From Chitinophaga sp. sic0106 (GTDB taxonomy: Bacteria; Bacteroidota; Bacteroidia; Chitinophagales; Chitinophagaceae): 64,000 nucleotides of DNA. Under the pieces are notes generated by a model. The model did no database searches. It was not told the DNA's origin and worked only from the letters and a program-made list of their open reading frames with translations. The translations under genes and the position numbers were made by a program. Each line of letters opens with the position of its first letter. Position 1 is the first letter of the stretch. The stretch covers positions 1 to 64,000 of the forward strand of contig NZ_JAHUWJ010000011.1 of assembly GCF_019219075.1 (NCBI RefSeq), in the 5' to 3' direction. Shown piece after piece: positions 25,601 through 33,795 of the stretch.

Positions 25601-26446
25601 GTGACCAACGACCAGATCAATACCCTGCTGCACAACTACAACATCAAGTACAACGAAGAGCTGGGCCGCTACAAACGTGAGAAATTCAACATTTCAATCG
25701 GTGATGAGCTCCCTGCTGGTGTACTGAAACTGGCGAAGGTTTACCTGGCCAGCAAACGTAAGCTGAAAGTGGGTGATAAGATGGCGGGACGTCACGGTAA
25801 CAAGGGTATCGTTGCTAAGATCGTGCGTGATGAAGACATGCCGTTCCTGCACGATGGTACACCACTGGATATCGTACTGAACCCACTCGGGGTACCTTCC
25901 CGTATGAACCTTGGACAGATCTATGAAACCGTATTAGGTTGGGCAGGTCTGAAACTGGGTGTACGCTTTGCTACTCCAATCTTCGATGGTGCTACTACTG
26001 AAGAAATTGCTGGTTATATCGATGAGGCTGGTTTACCTAGCTTCGGTCACACCTATCTGTTTGATGGTGAAACCGGAGATCGTTTCCACCAGAAAGCGAC
26101 CGTGGGTGTTATCTACATGCTCAAACTGAGCCACATGGTGGATGACAAAATGCACGCCCGTTCTATCGGACCATACTCCCTCATTACTCAGCAGCCGCTG
26201 GGTGGTAAGGCACAGTTTGGTGGTCAGCGTTTTGGTGAGATGGAGGTATGGGCACTGGAAGCATATGGTGCTGCCAATATCCTGCAGGAACTGCTTACCA
26301 TTAAATCAGATGATATCGTAGGTCGTGCGAAAGCTTATGAATCAATTGTGAAAGGCGACAACATACCTAAAGCTGGTGTGCCTGAGTCCTTCAACGTATT
26401 GATCCACGAGTTACGCGGTCTGGGTCTGGATCTGAAATTTGACTAA
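22637..26446 (+). CDS. rpoB: RNA polymerase subunit beta
   Basis: A 1269-residue beta subunit. Recognisable landmarks include the rifampicin-binding region around GTSQLSQFLDQTNPLSEITHKRRIS written in part as SQLSQFLDQTNPLSE and HKRRISALGPGG near 470-510, GEMEVWALEAYGAA near 1200, and the clamp-end helix. The rifampicin-region residues Gln, Asp, His and Ser are of the sensitive type. No gap or frameshift is seen. rpoC follows after 123 bases. Confidence 0.98.
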   Translation: MSLKKAQTNERVNFGKIKQVTETPDLLAIQIQSFKDFFQLETTPDKRNNEGLFKVFKENFPITDTRNIFNLEFLDYFVDPPRYTIEECIERGLTYSVPLKAKLRLSCNDEEHVDFQTIVQDVFLGNIPYMTPRGTFVINGAERVVVSQLHRSPGVFFGQSIHPNGTKIYSARVIPFKGAWMEFATDINNVMYAYIDRKKKFPVTTLLRAIGYETDKDILQLFGMADEVKADKKSLEKYAGKKLAARVLRSWVEDFVDEDTGEVVSIERNEIMLERDSILDEENIETIVDMGLKSVFVQKEEVSGDFSIIYNTLNKDTSNSELEAVQHIYRQLRGADAPDDETARGIIDKLFFSDKRYDLGDVGRYKINRKLGLPTPLDMKVLTKEDIIAIIKYLVQLTNSKAEIDDIDHLSNRRVRTVGEQLYAQFGVGLARMARTIRERMNVRDNEVFTPVDLINARTLSSVINSFFGTSQLSQFLDQTNPLSEITHKRRISALGPGGLSRERAGFEVRDVHYSHYGRLCTIETPEGPNIGLISTLCVHAKVNEMGFIETPYRKVNNGKVDMVKVEFLSAEEEDSVKIAQANAPLDEKGNFINDKVKSRETGDFPILEKDEVEFMDVAPNQIVGLSASLIPFLEHDDANRALMGSNMQRQAVPLINPEVPIVGTGLEAKAARDSRLQVTSEGKGVIEFVDAKEIHVRYERDEMQKLVSFEDDLVVYNLTKFVKTNQSTCINLKPCVKKGQRVELGDFLTEGYATRGGELALGRNMKVAFMPWKGYNFEDAIVISERVAREDLFTSIHIDEYELEVRDTKLGEEELTPDIPNVSEEATKDLDQNGIIRVGAHIKEGDILIGKITPRGESDPSPEEKLLRAIFGDKASDAKDASLKAPPSTEGVVIDKKLFSRAKKDKNSKTREKAALEKLEKVHQKNEEDLLEVLMSKLQVLLKDKTSQGITNTYGEVLISKGSKFSPKNLVNIDFQNVNPLGWTTDEVTNDQINTLLHNYNIKYNEELGRYKREKFNISIGDELPAGVLKLAKVYLASKRKLKVGDKMAGRHGNKGIVAKIVRDEDMPFLHDGTPLDIVLNPLGVPSRMNLGQIYETVLGWAGLKLGVRFATPIFDGATTEEIAGYIDEAGLPSFGHTYLFDGETGDRFHQKATVGVIYMLKLSHMVDDKMHARSIGPYSLITQQPLGGKAQFGGQRFGEMEVWALEAYGAANILQELLTIKSDDIVGRAKAYESIVKGDNIPKAGVPESFNVLIHELRGLGLDLKFD

Positions 26447-26460
26447 GAGCTTTTAGCTAC

Positions 26461-26489
26461 CAGCCATTCGCAGCAAGTGCGGATGGCTG
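26461..26489 (+). other. rpoB-rpoC intercistronic hairpin
   Basis: A 12-bp stem (26461-26472 with 26478-26489, one G-U pair) with loop GCAAG and no T-run. Probably an mRNA-stability or processing element. The same gap also has AGCTTTTAGCT-like short repeats at 26450-26458 and 26546-26560. Confidence 0.55.
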
Positions 26490-26569
26490 ATAGCTTTGAT
26501 ATTTCGCAGGAATAAAATTTTTGTCGCTGAACTGATCATCAGCGGCTAACAGCTAAAAGCTAATAACAG

Positions 26570-29500
26570 ATGGCTATCAAGAAAGAAAATCGTCCTAAAT
26601 CAAATTTTAACAGCATTACCATTAGTCTGGCTTCTCCTGATGTAATTCTGGAGCGTTCATACGGTGAAGTGCTGAAACCTGAAACCATCAACTACCGTAC
26701 TTACAAGCCGGAACGTGATGGTTTGTTCTGCGAAAGGATTTTTGGTCCTGTAAAGGATTACGAATGCTATTGCGGAAAATATAAACGTATCCGTTACAAG
26801 GGTATCGTTTGCGACCGTTGTGGTGTGGAAGTAACGGAGAAGAAAGTGCGTCGCGAAAGAATGGGGCATATTCGTCTTGTTGTTCCGGTTGTACACATCT
26901 GGTACTTTAAATCTCTCCCTAATAAAATTGGTTACCTGCTGGGTATGTCTTCCAAAAAACTGGAGACTATCATCTACTACGAACGTTATGTAGTAATTCA
27001 GGCGGGTGCCAAACAGGAAAAAGGTATGAACTACGGTGACCTGCTCACTGAAGAAGAATACCTGGATATCCTGGATACGCTGCCAAAAGACAATCAACTG
27101 TTACCGGATGAAGATCCTAACAAGTTCATTGCTAAAATGGGTGCGGAAGCGGTAGAAATGATGCTGGCCCGTATTGATCTGGACAGCCTCTCTTACCAGC
27201 TGCGTAACCAGGCAGCCACTGAAACTTCCCAGCAACGTAAAGCTGAGGCGCTGAAACGCCTGAGCGTAGTGGAAGCTTTCCGTGAAGCTAATGGCCGTGT
27301 TGAAAACCGTCCTGAATGGATGGTAATGCAATATATCCCTGTTGTTCCACCAGAACTGCGTCCGTTAGTTCCGTTGGATGGTGGTCGTTTCGCGTCTTCT
27401 GACCTGAATGACCTGTACCGCAGGGTAATTATCCGTAACAATCGTCTGAAACGCCTGATAGAAATTAAGGCGCCTGAGGTGATCCTGCGTAACGAAAAAC
27501 GTATGCTGCAGGAAGCGGTGGATTCTCTCTTCGACAACTCCCGTAAATCAAATGCGGTAAAAGCTGAAGGTGGTCGTGCACTGAAATCCCTCTCCGACGT
27601 ACTGAAAGGTAAACAAGGTCGTTTCCGTCAGAACTTGCTCGGTAAACGTGTGGATTACTCCGGACGTTCTGTAATCGTGGTAGGTCCTGAACTGAAACTG
27701 CACGAGTGCGGTCTGCCAAAAGATATGGCGGCAGAGCTGTTCAAACCATTTATTATTCGTAAACTGATTGAAAGAGGTATCGTTAAAACCGTGAAATCAG
27801 CTAAAAAGCTGGTAGATCGTAAAGAAGCGGTAGTTTGGGATATCCTGGAGAATGTACTGAAAGGTCACCCGGTTATGCTGAACCGTGCGCCAACGCTGCA
27901 CCGTCTCTCTATTCAGGCCTTCCAGCCTAAACTGGTGGAAGGTAAAGCAATCCAGCTTCACCCACTCGTGTGTTCTGCGTTCAACGCGGATTTCGATGGT
28001 GACCAGATGGCGGTACACGTTCCATTGAGCAACGCCGCAATCCTGGAAGCGCAACTCCTGATGCTGTCTTCTCACAACATTCTTAACCCGCAGAACGGTA
28101 CACCTATCACCCTGCCTTCACAGGACATGGTTCTTGGTCTGTACTACATCACTAAGGGTAAGAAAACCATGGGTGATGAAATCGTAAAAGGAGAAGGAAA
28201 AGCTTTCTACTCTGCTGAAGAGGTTATTATCGCATATAACGAGGGCCAGGTTGACCTGCACGCTCACATCCGTGTAAAAGCTGACGTGAGAACTGCATCC
28301 GGTGAACTGGAAAGAAAACTGATCGAAACTACTGTAGGTCGCGTGATGTTCAACCAGCACGTTCCTAAAGCAGCCGGTTATGTTAACGCCCTGCTGACCA
28401 AGAAATCCCTGCGTGAAATCATCGGTGATATCATCAAATACACGAACATCCCAACTACTGCGAAGTTCCTGGATGATATCAAACAATTAGGTTTCCGTAC
28501 GGCATTCCGTGGTGGTCTGTCCTTCAACATCAATGACCTGATCATCCCTGATGTTAAACAGGATATGATTGATGGCGCTGGTAGTGAGGTAGATGAGGTG
28601 TGGGATAACTACAACATGGGTCTGATCACAAACAACGAACGTTATAACCAGATCATCGATATTTGGTCCCGTGTGGATACCAAAATCACCGAAACGCTGA
28701 TCCGCGAACTGGCTACAGATAAACAAGGTTTCAACTCTGTTTACATGATGCTTGATTCCGGTGCGCGTGGTTCCAAACAGCAGATTAAACAGCTGGCTGG
28801 TATCAGGGGTCTGATGGCTAAGCCTCGTAAGTCTGGCTCTACCGGTTCTGAGATTATCGAAAACCCGGTATTGTCCAACTTTAAGGATGGTCTGAACGTA
28901 TTGGAATACTTCATTTCTACGCACGGTGCCCGTAAAGGTCTTGCGGATACGGCGTTGAAAACAGCGGATGCGGGTTACCTGACCCGTCGTCTGGTAGACG
29001 TTGCACAGGATGTGGTTATCAACGAGGAAGATTGCGGTACCCTGCGCGGTATTGCTACTTCAGCGCTGAAGGATAACGAAGAGGTGGTAGAACCACTGTA
29101 CGATCGTATCCTGGGCCGTACTTCCCTGCACGACGTATACGATCCACTGAACGACGAGCTGATCGTTGCCGGTGGTGACCAAATCACAGAAGAAATTGCA
29201 CATCGCATTGAAGACAGTGCTATCGAAACAGTAGAGATCCGTTCTGTACTGACTTGCGAAAGCCGTCGTGGTGTGTGTGTAAGATGCTATGGTAAAAACC
29301 TGGCAACCGGTTACACTGCACAGAAAGGTGATGCTGTAGGTATCATCGCTGCTCAGTCCATCGGTGAGCCTGGTACACAGTTGACTCTCCGTACCTTCCA
29401 CGTAGGTGGTGTGGCTGGTTCTACTTCCGTTGAATCCGGCCTCGTTGCTAAGTTTGATGGTACTGTACAATTCGATGGTCTGCGTACTACTACCTACGAA

Positions 29501-30865
29501 AACAACGAAGGTGATAAAGTACAGGTGGTTATCGGTCGTACCGGTGAGCTGCGTATCATGGATGTTAAAAATGATCGCCTGTTGATCACTAACAACATTC
29601 CTTACGGTTCTACCCTGCTGGTAAAAGATGGTCAGAAAATCTCTAAAGGAGATCAGATCTGTACCTGGGATCCATTTAACGCCGTTATCGTGTCTGAAAT
29701 CAACGGTAGCATCCGTTTCGACAGCATCATCGAAGGTATCACCTTCCGTGAAGAGGCTGACGAGCAGACCGGTCACCGCGAGAAAGTGGTTATCGAAACG
29801 AAAGACAAAAACAAGATTCCTTCCCTCGTTGTAGAAGGCAACAAGGAAGTAAAATCATACAACCTGCCGGTTGGTTCTCACATTGTTACCTCTGAAGGTG
29901 ACACTGTAAGAGCAGGTCAGGTTATCGTGAAAATCCCTCGTATCCTCGGTAAACTCCGGGATATCACGGGTGGTCTCCCACGTGTAACTGAACTGTTCGA
30001 GGCACGTAACCCAAGCAACCCTGCTATCGTTTCTGAAATTGATGGTGTGGTAGCATTCGGTAACATCAAACGTGGTAACCGTGAGATCATCATCGAGAGC
30101 CGCGAAGGTCAGATCAAGAAATACCTGGTTCCATTGACCCGCCACATCCTGGTACAGGACGGTGACTTCGTGAAAGCCGGTACTTCTCTGTCCGATGGTT
30201 CTACTACCCCTGCCGACATCCTGGCCATTAAAGGTCCGTTTGCGGTACAGGAATACCTGGTGAATGAAATTCAAGAGGTATACCGCTTACAGGGTGTGAA
30301 GATCAACGATAAACACATCGAGGTGATCGTACGCCAGATGATGCGTAAAGTAAACATTGAAGATCCGGGCGATACCCGCTTCCTGGAAGGCGATACTGAA
30401 GACAGGTTCGACTTCTTCGAAGAAAACGACATCATCTTCGATAAGAAGGTGGTAACAGAAGCAGGTGAATCAACTACCCTGAAAGCTGGTCAGATCGTGA
30501 CCCTCCGTCAGGTACGTGAAGAAAACTCTCTGTTGCGTCGTGCAGACAAGAAACTGGTTGAGTTCCGCGATGCGCAGCCAGCTACTTCAAGTCCGCTGTT
30601 ACAAGGTATCACCAAGGCTTCCCTGGGTACACGCAGCTGGATATCAGCAGCATCCTTCCAGGAAACTACCAAGGTACTGTCTCAGGCAGCTATCAACGGT
30701 AAGATTGATGACATGATGGGCTTGAAAGAGAACGTTATCACCGGTCACCTGATCCCTGCTGGTACAGGTTTACGTGAGTTCGAAAACATGATCGTAGGTT
30801 CTAAGGAAGAATACGATATCCTAGCATCTTCTAAGGAAGTATTCCAGTTTGATGAAGAAGAATAG
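26570..30865 (+). CDS. rpoC: RNA polymerase subunit beta prime
   Basis: A 1431-residue beta-prime subunit carrying the catalytic Mg site NADFDGDQMAVH near 470-480. The N-terminal zinc site (CYCGKYKRIRYKG then CDRC) and the second zinc site (CESRRGVCVRCYG near 904-916) are complete. The bridge and trigger-loop region reads GEPGTQLTLRTFHVGG. No interruption is visible. A strong terminator and two further hairpins follow. Confidence 0.98.
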   Translation: MAIKKENRPKSNFNSITISLASPDVILERSYGEVLKPETINYRTYKPERDGLFCERIFGPVKDYECYCGKYKRIRYKGIVCDRCGVEVTEKKVRRERMGHIRLVVPVVHIWYFKSLPNKIGYLLGMSSKKLETIIYYERYVVIQAGAKQEKGMNYGDLLTEEEYLDILDTLPKDNQLLPDEDPNKFIAKMGAEAVEMMLARIDLDSLSYQLRNQAATETSQQRKAEALKRLSVVEAFREANGRVENRPEWMVMQYIPVVPPELRPLVPLDGGRFASSDLNDLYRRVIIRNNRLKRLIEIKAPEVILRNEKRMLQEAVDSLFDNSRKSNAVKAEGGRALKSLSDVLKGKQGRFRQNLLGKRVDYSGRSVIVVGPELKLHECGLPKDMAAELFKPFIIRKLIERGIVKTVKSAKKLVDRKEAVVWDILENVLKGHPVMLNRAPTLHRLSIQAFQPKLVEGKAIQLHPLVCSAFNADFDGDQMAVHVPLSNAAILEAQLLMLSSHNILNPQNGTPITLPSQDMVLGLYYITKGKKTMGDEIVKGEGKAFYSAEEVIIAYNEGQVDLHAHIRVKADVRTASGELERKLIETTVGRVMFNQHVPKAAGYVNALLTKKSLREIIGDIIKYTNIPTTAKFLDDIKQLGFRTAFRGGLSFNINDLIIPDVKQDMIDGAGSEVDEVWDNYNMGLITNNERYNQIIDIWSRVDTKITETLIRELATDKQGFNSVYMMLDSGARGSKQQIKQLAGIRGLMAKPRKSGSTGSEIIENPVLSNFKDGLNVLEYFISTHGARKGLADTALKTADAGYLTRRLVDVAQDVVINEEDCGTLRGIATSALKDNEEVVEPLYDRILGRTSLHDVYDPLNDELIVAGGDQITEEIAHRIEDSAIETVEIRSVLTCESRRGVCVRCYGKNLATGYTAQKGDAVGIIAAQSIGEPGTQLTLRTFHVGGVAGSTSVESGLVAKFDGTVQFDGLRTTTYENNEGDKVQVVIGRTGELRIMDVKNDRLLITNNIPYGSTLLVKDGQKISKGDQICTWDPFNAVIVSEINGSIRFDSIIEGITFREEADEQTGHREKVVIETKDKNKIPSLVVEGNKEVKSYNLPVGSHIVTSEGDTVRAGQVIVKIPRILGKLRDITGGLPRVTELFEARNPSNPAIVSEIDGVVAFGNIKRGNREIIIESREGQIKKYLVPLTRHILVQDGDFVKAGTSLSDGSTTPADILAIKGPFAVQEYLVNEIQEVYRLQGVKINDKHIEVIVRQMMRKVNIEDPGDTRFLEGDTEDRFDFFEENDIIFDKKVVTEAGESTTLKAGQIVTLRQVREENSLLRRADKKLVEFRDAQPATSSPLLQGITKASLGTRSWISAASFQETTKVLSQAAINGKIDDMMGLKENVITGHLIPAGTGLREFENMIVGSKEEYDILASSKEVFQFDEEE

Positions 30866-30892
30866 TACGTAAGTATTGTAATATTTAAGAAG

Positions 30893-30922
30893 GCCTCTCC
30901 TGCGAAGGAGAGGCTTTTTTTA
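30893..30922 (+). terminator. rpoC terminator
   Basis: GCCTCTCC (30893-30900) pairs with GGAGAGGC (30907-30914), with an extra T-A pair closing loop GCGA, followed by seven T. It ends the rplK-rpoC transcript. Confidence 0.92.
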
Positions 30923-30923
30923 T

Positions 30924-30997
30924 GGATAGTTCCTCCGCCAAAGGCGGAAGAACTATCCTGCATTTTCTGAAGGGCCGCAGGCTCTTCCTAAAATGCA
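30924..30997. repeat. two more hairpins in a row after the rpoC terminator
   Basis: Hairpin A pairs 30924-30932 with 30950-30958 and continues through CCGCC/GGCGG around AAA. Hairpin B, directly adjoining, pairs TGCATTTT (30959-30966) with AAAATGCA (30990-30997) and has an inner GAAG/CTTC and GCC/GGC stem. Neither ends in a T-run. They may be parts of a palindromic intergenic repeat. Confidence 0.6.
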
Positions 30998-31080
30998 GGT
31001 GATAAGCTGTATAAGCATATCATTTTAATCGATAATAGGCGATCAAAATATGCAGTAGCTTTATCCTCAAATCATGCGAT

Positions 31081-31722
31081 ATGGGAATTATTGTACAGCA
31101 AACCTATACCCGTCAGCAAGAAATTGTGAACGGGCTGATACATGCGGCAGGAGTAATATTTGGAGTAAGTGCATTGCCGGTGCTCACGGCCATTGCGGCC
31201 ACACACGGCAACACGCCGGGGATAGTAGGAGCGGGCATTTACAGCTTTTGTTTTATCCTGTTATTTACCAACTCCACAGTATATCACCTGAGCCTGGAGC
31301 CTTATGTAAAAAAGATCTTTCTGGTGTTTGACCATATCAGTATTTACTTTCTGATAGCGGGTACGTATACGCCTTTTTTGCTGGTGTATATGCTCAACAG
31401 CTTCGGGATCACGCTGCTCTGTATTTTGTGGGGGCTGACGCTGGTGGGCGTGTTCTTTAAGATACGGTTTACCGGCCGGTTTGATATCTTATCAACCATC
31501 ATCTACCTGGCAATGGGTTGGATCATGGTGATAGGCGGGAAGCGGTTTTTTGAAAACATGCCTGTTTCGGTGATTGTGATGTTGTTTGCCGGCGGCATCT
31601 TATATTCTGCCGGCGTGTTTTTCTACATATGGGATAAATACAAGTTTACACATGCCGTATGGCATTTTCTGGTACTGGCAGCGGCTATCTGTCACTATGT
31701 GGCGGTATTGCTGGCAGTATAA
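31081..31722 (+). CDS. trhA: TrhA/hemolysin III family membrane protein
   Basis: A 213-residue member of the hemolysin III/PAQR family with about seven hydrophobic segments. Diagnostic residues are kept: NGLIHAAGVIFG near 18-29, the metal-site region TVYHLS and FDHISIYFLIAGTYTPF near 82-99, and the C-terminal HAVWHFLVLAAAICHY with paired His. Bacterial members affect membrane lipid balance; a pore-forming role is not established. It is followed by a strong terminator and seems to be transcribed alone. Confidence 0.9.
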   Translation: MGIIVQQTYTRQQEIVNGLIHAAGVIFGVSALPVLTAIAATHGNTPGIVGAGIYSFCFILLFTNSTVYHLSLEPYVKKIFLVFDHISIYFLIAGTYTPFLLVYMLNSFGITLLCILWGLTLVGVFFKIRFTGRFDILSTIIYLAMGWIMVIGGKRFFENMPVSVIVMLFAGGILYSAGVFFYIWDKYKFTHAVWHFLVLAAAICHYVAVLLAV

Positions 31723-31724
31723 AC

Positions 31725-31756
31725 AAAAAGCAGGTAAGTGATCACCTGCTTTTTTA
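31725..31756 (+). terminator. bidirectional terminator after trhA
   Basis: AAAAAGCAGGT (31725-31735) pairs with ACCTGCTTTTT (31744-31754); the loop itself contains GTGATCAC-type symmetry. It lies between the convergent trhA and repeat-protein genes and can serve both. Confidence 0.88.
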
Positions 31757-31785
31757 TTTTTAGGGAGATGGCAATGCCGTTTTGC

Positions 31786-32106
31786 TTAGTTGCCTACCTG
31801 TTTGAAATCTCCTTTTCCACCCGGGCGGCCACGTTTAACAGCTGCACTGTCACGGCGCATGTCCCCTTTAGGGCCCTGATGCTTCATGCCGGTGGTATCA
31901 TGCCGGAATTCTCCTTTAGGCGCATTATGTTTAACACCGGTGCTGTCGCGACGCATCTGGCCGGCTGGGCGGTGTTTCACTCCGGTTGAATCATGACGCA
32001 TCTGGCCATGGTCAGCTTTTTTCTCTTTCTTAGGTTTATCCTGTGCTACAACGGAAGCAGACATACCCAGTACCAGCGCAGGAATAAGGATAGCGGTTAA
32101 TTTCAT
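31786..32106 (-). CDS. small secreted basic repeat protein
   Basis: A 106-residue exported protein. The signal peptide (MKLTAILIPALVLGMSASVVAQ) is followed by a Lys-rich stretch and four imperfect repeats of about 16 residues: GQMRHDSTGVKHRPA, GQMRRDSTGVKHNAPK, GEFRHDTTGMKHQGPK and GDMRRDSAAVKRGRPG. The core is M/F-R-H/R-D-S/T-x-x-V/M-K. The mature protein is strongly basic and probably unstructured. No domain is recognised; binding of a polyanion such as polysaccharide or nucleic acid is only a guess. Repeats are also visible at DNA level, so unit number may vary between strains. Confidence 0.75.
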   Translation of the reverse strand: MKLTAILIPALVLGMSASVVAQDKPKKEKKADHGQMRHDSTGVKHRPAGQMRRDSTGVKHNAPKGEFRHDTTGMKHQGPKGDMRRDSAAVKRGRPGGKGDFKQVGN

Positions 32107-32219
32107 TTTTACGCGTTTGATTTTTTTATAAAGTGTAGAGATTAGACGGCGGCGGGTAATAATTGTTTAAAACCAATTAAAAGTTATTTTTGAGTTCTTA
32201 AAAAACTGATCCGGATCTG

Positions 32220-32933
32220 ATGAAAAAGTTTCTAATACTGGCGATAGCTGTGATGGCCATCCTGGCGGCGTGTAAGAAAGACAGTGACAGCGCAATACCG
32301 CAGACCTCCTCTAATTTTATGTTTTTCAACGGAGTGCCTGGTAGTTCGTTTGGTGTGTTGATAGATACGGTGAGTATTTCTACCGGTGTGGCTTTTGGCC
32401 AGTCCACGACTTACCGTTCCTTCAAGGCCCAGGCTTATAATTTGTATATCTACAATACTGCTAATCCCACTCAACTGATTAGCTTCGGACAAGTCAATCT
32501 TCGTAATGGCAAGCATATCTCTGCCTACCTTGGTATTGACACCACCGGTGCGATACCAGCCGGATTAAGGATGGTACTGGCAGAGGATGATTTGTCGGGC
32601 GTTCCGGGGCAGCAGGCCCGCTACCGGGTAGTGGATATGAGCGATACCTATAAAACCAACCGGAATAATAAGTCTTCGCTGGCAATGGATTTTAATGTGG
32701 ATACCAGCCGCTATGTATGGGGATTCAGGGCTATGCAGTTCACATCTTATTCTGACTTTAAAACTATTCATGCTGACAGTACCTATAAGTTGAATGTAAA
32801 CTGGGTAGATTCCAGTAAGCGGCTAGGTACATTTCCGATGGATCTGAAGAACGGTAAGGTATATACGTTTGTGGCTACCGGCAATGCGCTGGATTCTTTA
32901 AATTTCAAGGTATTTATGGTGCAGCACAACTAA
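32220..32933 (+). CDS. DUF4397 lipoprotein
   Basis: A 237-residue lipoprotein with signal and lipobox LAAC (Cys18). The mature part reads as a DUF4397-type beta-sandwich: FMFFNGVPGSSFGVLIDTV, YNLYIYNT and a second half ending KVYTFVATGNALDSLNFKVF. Proteins of this kind are common at the Bacteroidota cell surface and have no assigned reaction. The gene is flanked by a divergent repeat-protein gene and a downstream OmpH-like gene with its own leader, so it is probably monocistronic. Confidence 0.82.
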   Translation: MKKFLILAIAVMAILAACKKDSDSAIPQTSSNFMFFNGVPGSSFGVLIDTVSISTGVAFGQSTTYRSFKAQAYNLYIYNTANPTQLISFGQVNLRNGKHISAYLGIDTTGAIPAGLRMVLAEDDLSGVPGQQARYRVVDMSDTYKTNRNNKSSLAMDFNVDTSRYVWGFRAMQFTSYSDFKTIHADSTYKLNVNWVDSSKRLGTFPMDLKNGKVYTFVATGNALDSLNFKVFMVQHN

Positions 32934-33098
32934 AATGCCTATATTGGGGCCACAGGAAGCTGTATCCTGCTGTAGCTAAGCAAATGGCCGCCTGTTAAGT
33001 TAAAACATAGCTAAAACTTTAAAACTAAATTTTAAAATCCGGCAAAAGTTTTATTTTAGCCGTTCTATTTCAAAATTGTAGAAAATCTACCCTTAAAC

Positions 33099-33707
33099 AT
33101 GCGCACTCGTAATCAAATCGTAACAAAAGGATTATTGGCCACACTGACAGCAGGCTTGTTCATGGCGTGCCAGAACAACAAATCTGCGAACAATGCACCG
33201 GCTGCATCAACCACTAATAATGCTGCTACAGCTGCTGCCAGTTTCAAAATTGCGTATGTTGACTTAGATTCTCTGGAAGCGCGTTTTGAGTATTTTAAAG
33301 AAAAGAGAGCAGAGCTGGAGAAGAAACAACAGTCTATGGATAATACGCTGCAGGCGAAAGCCCGCAGTCTGCAAAATGAGTTTGAAGATCTGCAGCGCAG
33401 AGCGCAGACACTGACGCAGGAGCAGGGTGAAAATGCACAACGTAGCATCCTGGCTAAGAAGCAACAACTGGAACAGGAAGCTGCGCAAATGCGTGCTACT
33501 TACTCCGAGCAGGAAGCTAAATTTAATGATGAGCTGCAGACCCGCCTCGACAATTTCCTGGAAGCTTTCAATAAGGACAAACGTTTTGCTTACATCTTTT
33601 CTTATCGTAAAGGCGTAAGTAATATCCTCTGGAAAGATTCCAATTATGATATTACCACTGAGGTGATCAAAGGCATGAATGAGCAGGGAGCTACTCCGGC
33701 TAAATAA
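33099..33707 (+). CDS. OmpH/Skp-like lipoprotein
   Basis: A 202-residue protein with a lipoprotein signal (lipobox FMAC, Cys24), an Ala/Asn/Thr-rich linker, then an OmpH/Skp-type domain: FKIAYVDLDSLEARFEYFK near 49-67 and a long Gln/Glu/Lys-rich coiled coil (about 65-155). Skp is a periplasmic chaperone for outer-membrane proteins; lipid-anchored versions are common in this phylum. The C-terminal FAYIFSYRKGVSNILWKDS is also typical. A terminator follows 42 bases after the stop. Confidence 0.87.
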   Translation: MRTRNQIVTKGLLATLTAGLFMACQNNKSANNAPAASTTNNAATAAASFKIAYVDLDSLEARFEYFKEKRAELEKKQQSMDNTLQAKARSLQNEFEDLQRRAQTLTQEQGENAQRSILAKKQQLEQEAAQMRATYSEQEAKFNDELQTRLDNFLEAFNKDKRFAYIFSYRKGVSNILWKDSNYDITTEVIKGMNEQGATPAK

Positions 33708-33749
33708 GCGCCTTAGTTCACAATCTTGGAGAAAATCACTACCTTATAG

Positions 33750-33777
33750 TCCTGGTTCAATGAGCCAGGATTTTTTT
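33750..33777 (+). terminator. terminator after the OmpH-like gene
   Basis: TCCTGGTT (33750-33757) pairs with GAGCCAGGA-side bases 33763-33770, with one G-U pair, followed by seven T (33771-33777). Confidence 0.88.
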
Positions 33778-33795
33778 GTACTTCTACTTTAACTT

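Noticed and set aside
29060..29776. A 238-codon minus-strand frame over rpoC
   Set aside because: Antisense to a core gene with complete motifs; unlikely to be real.
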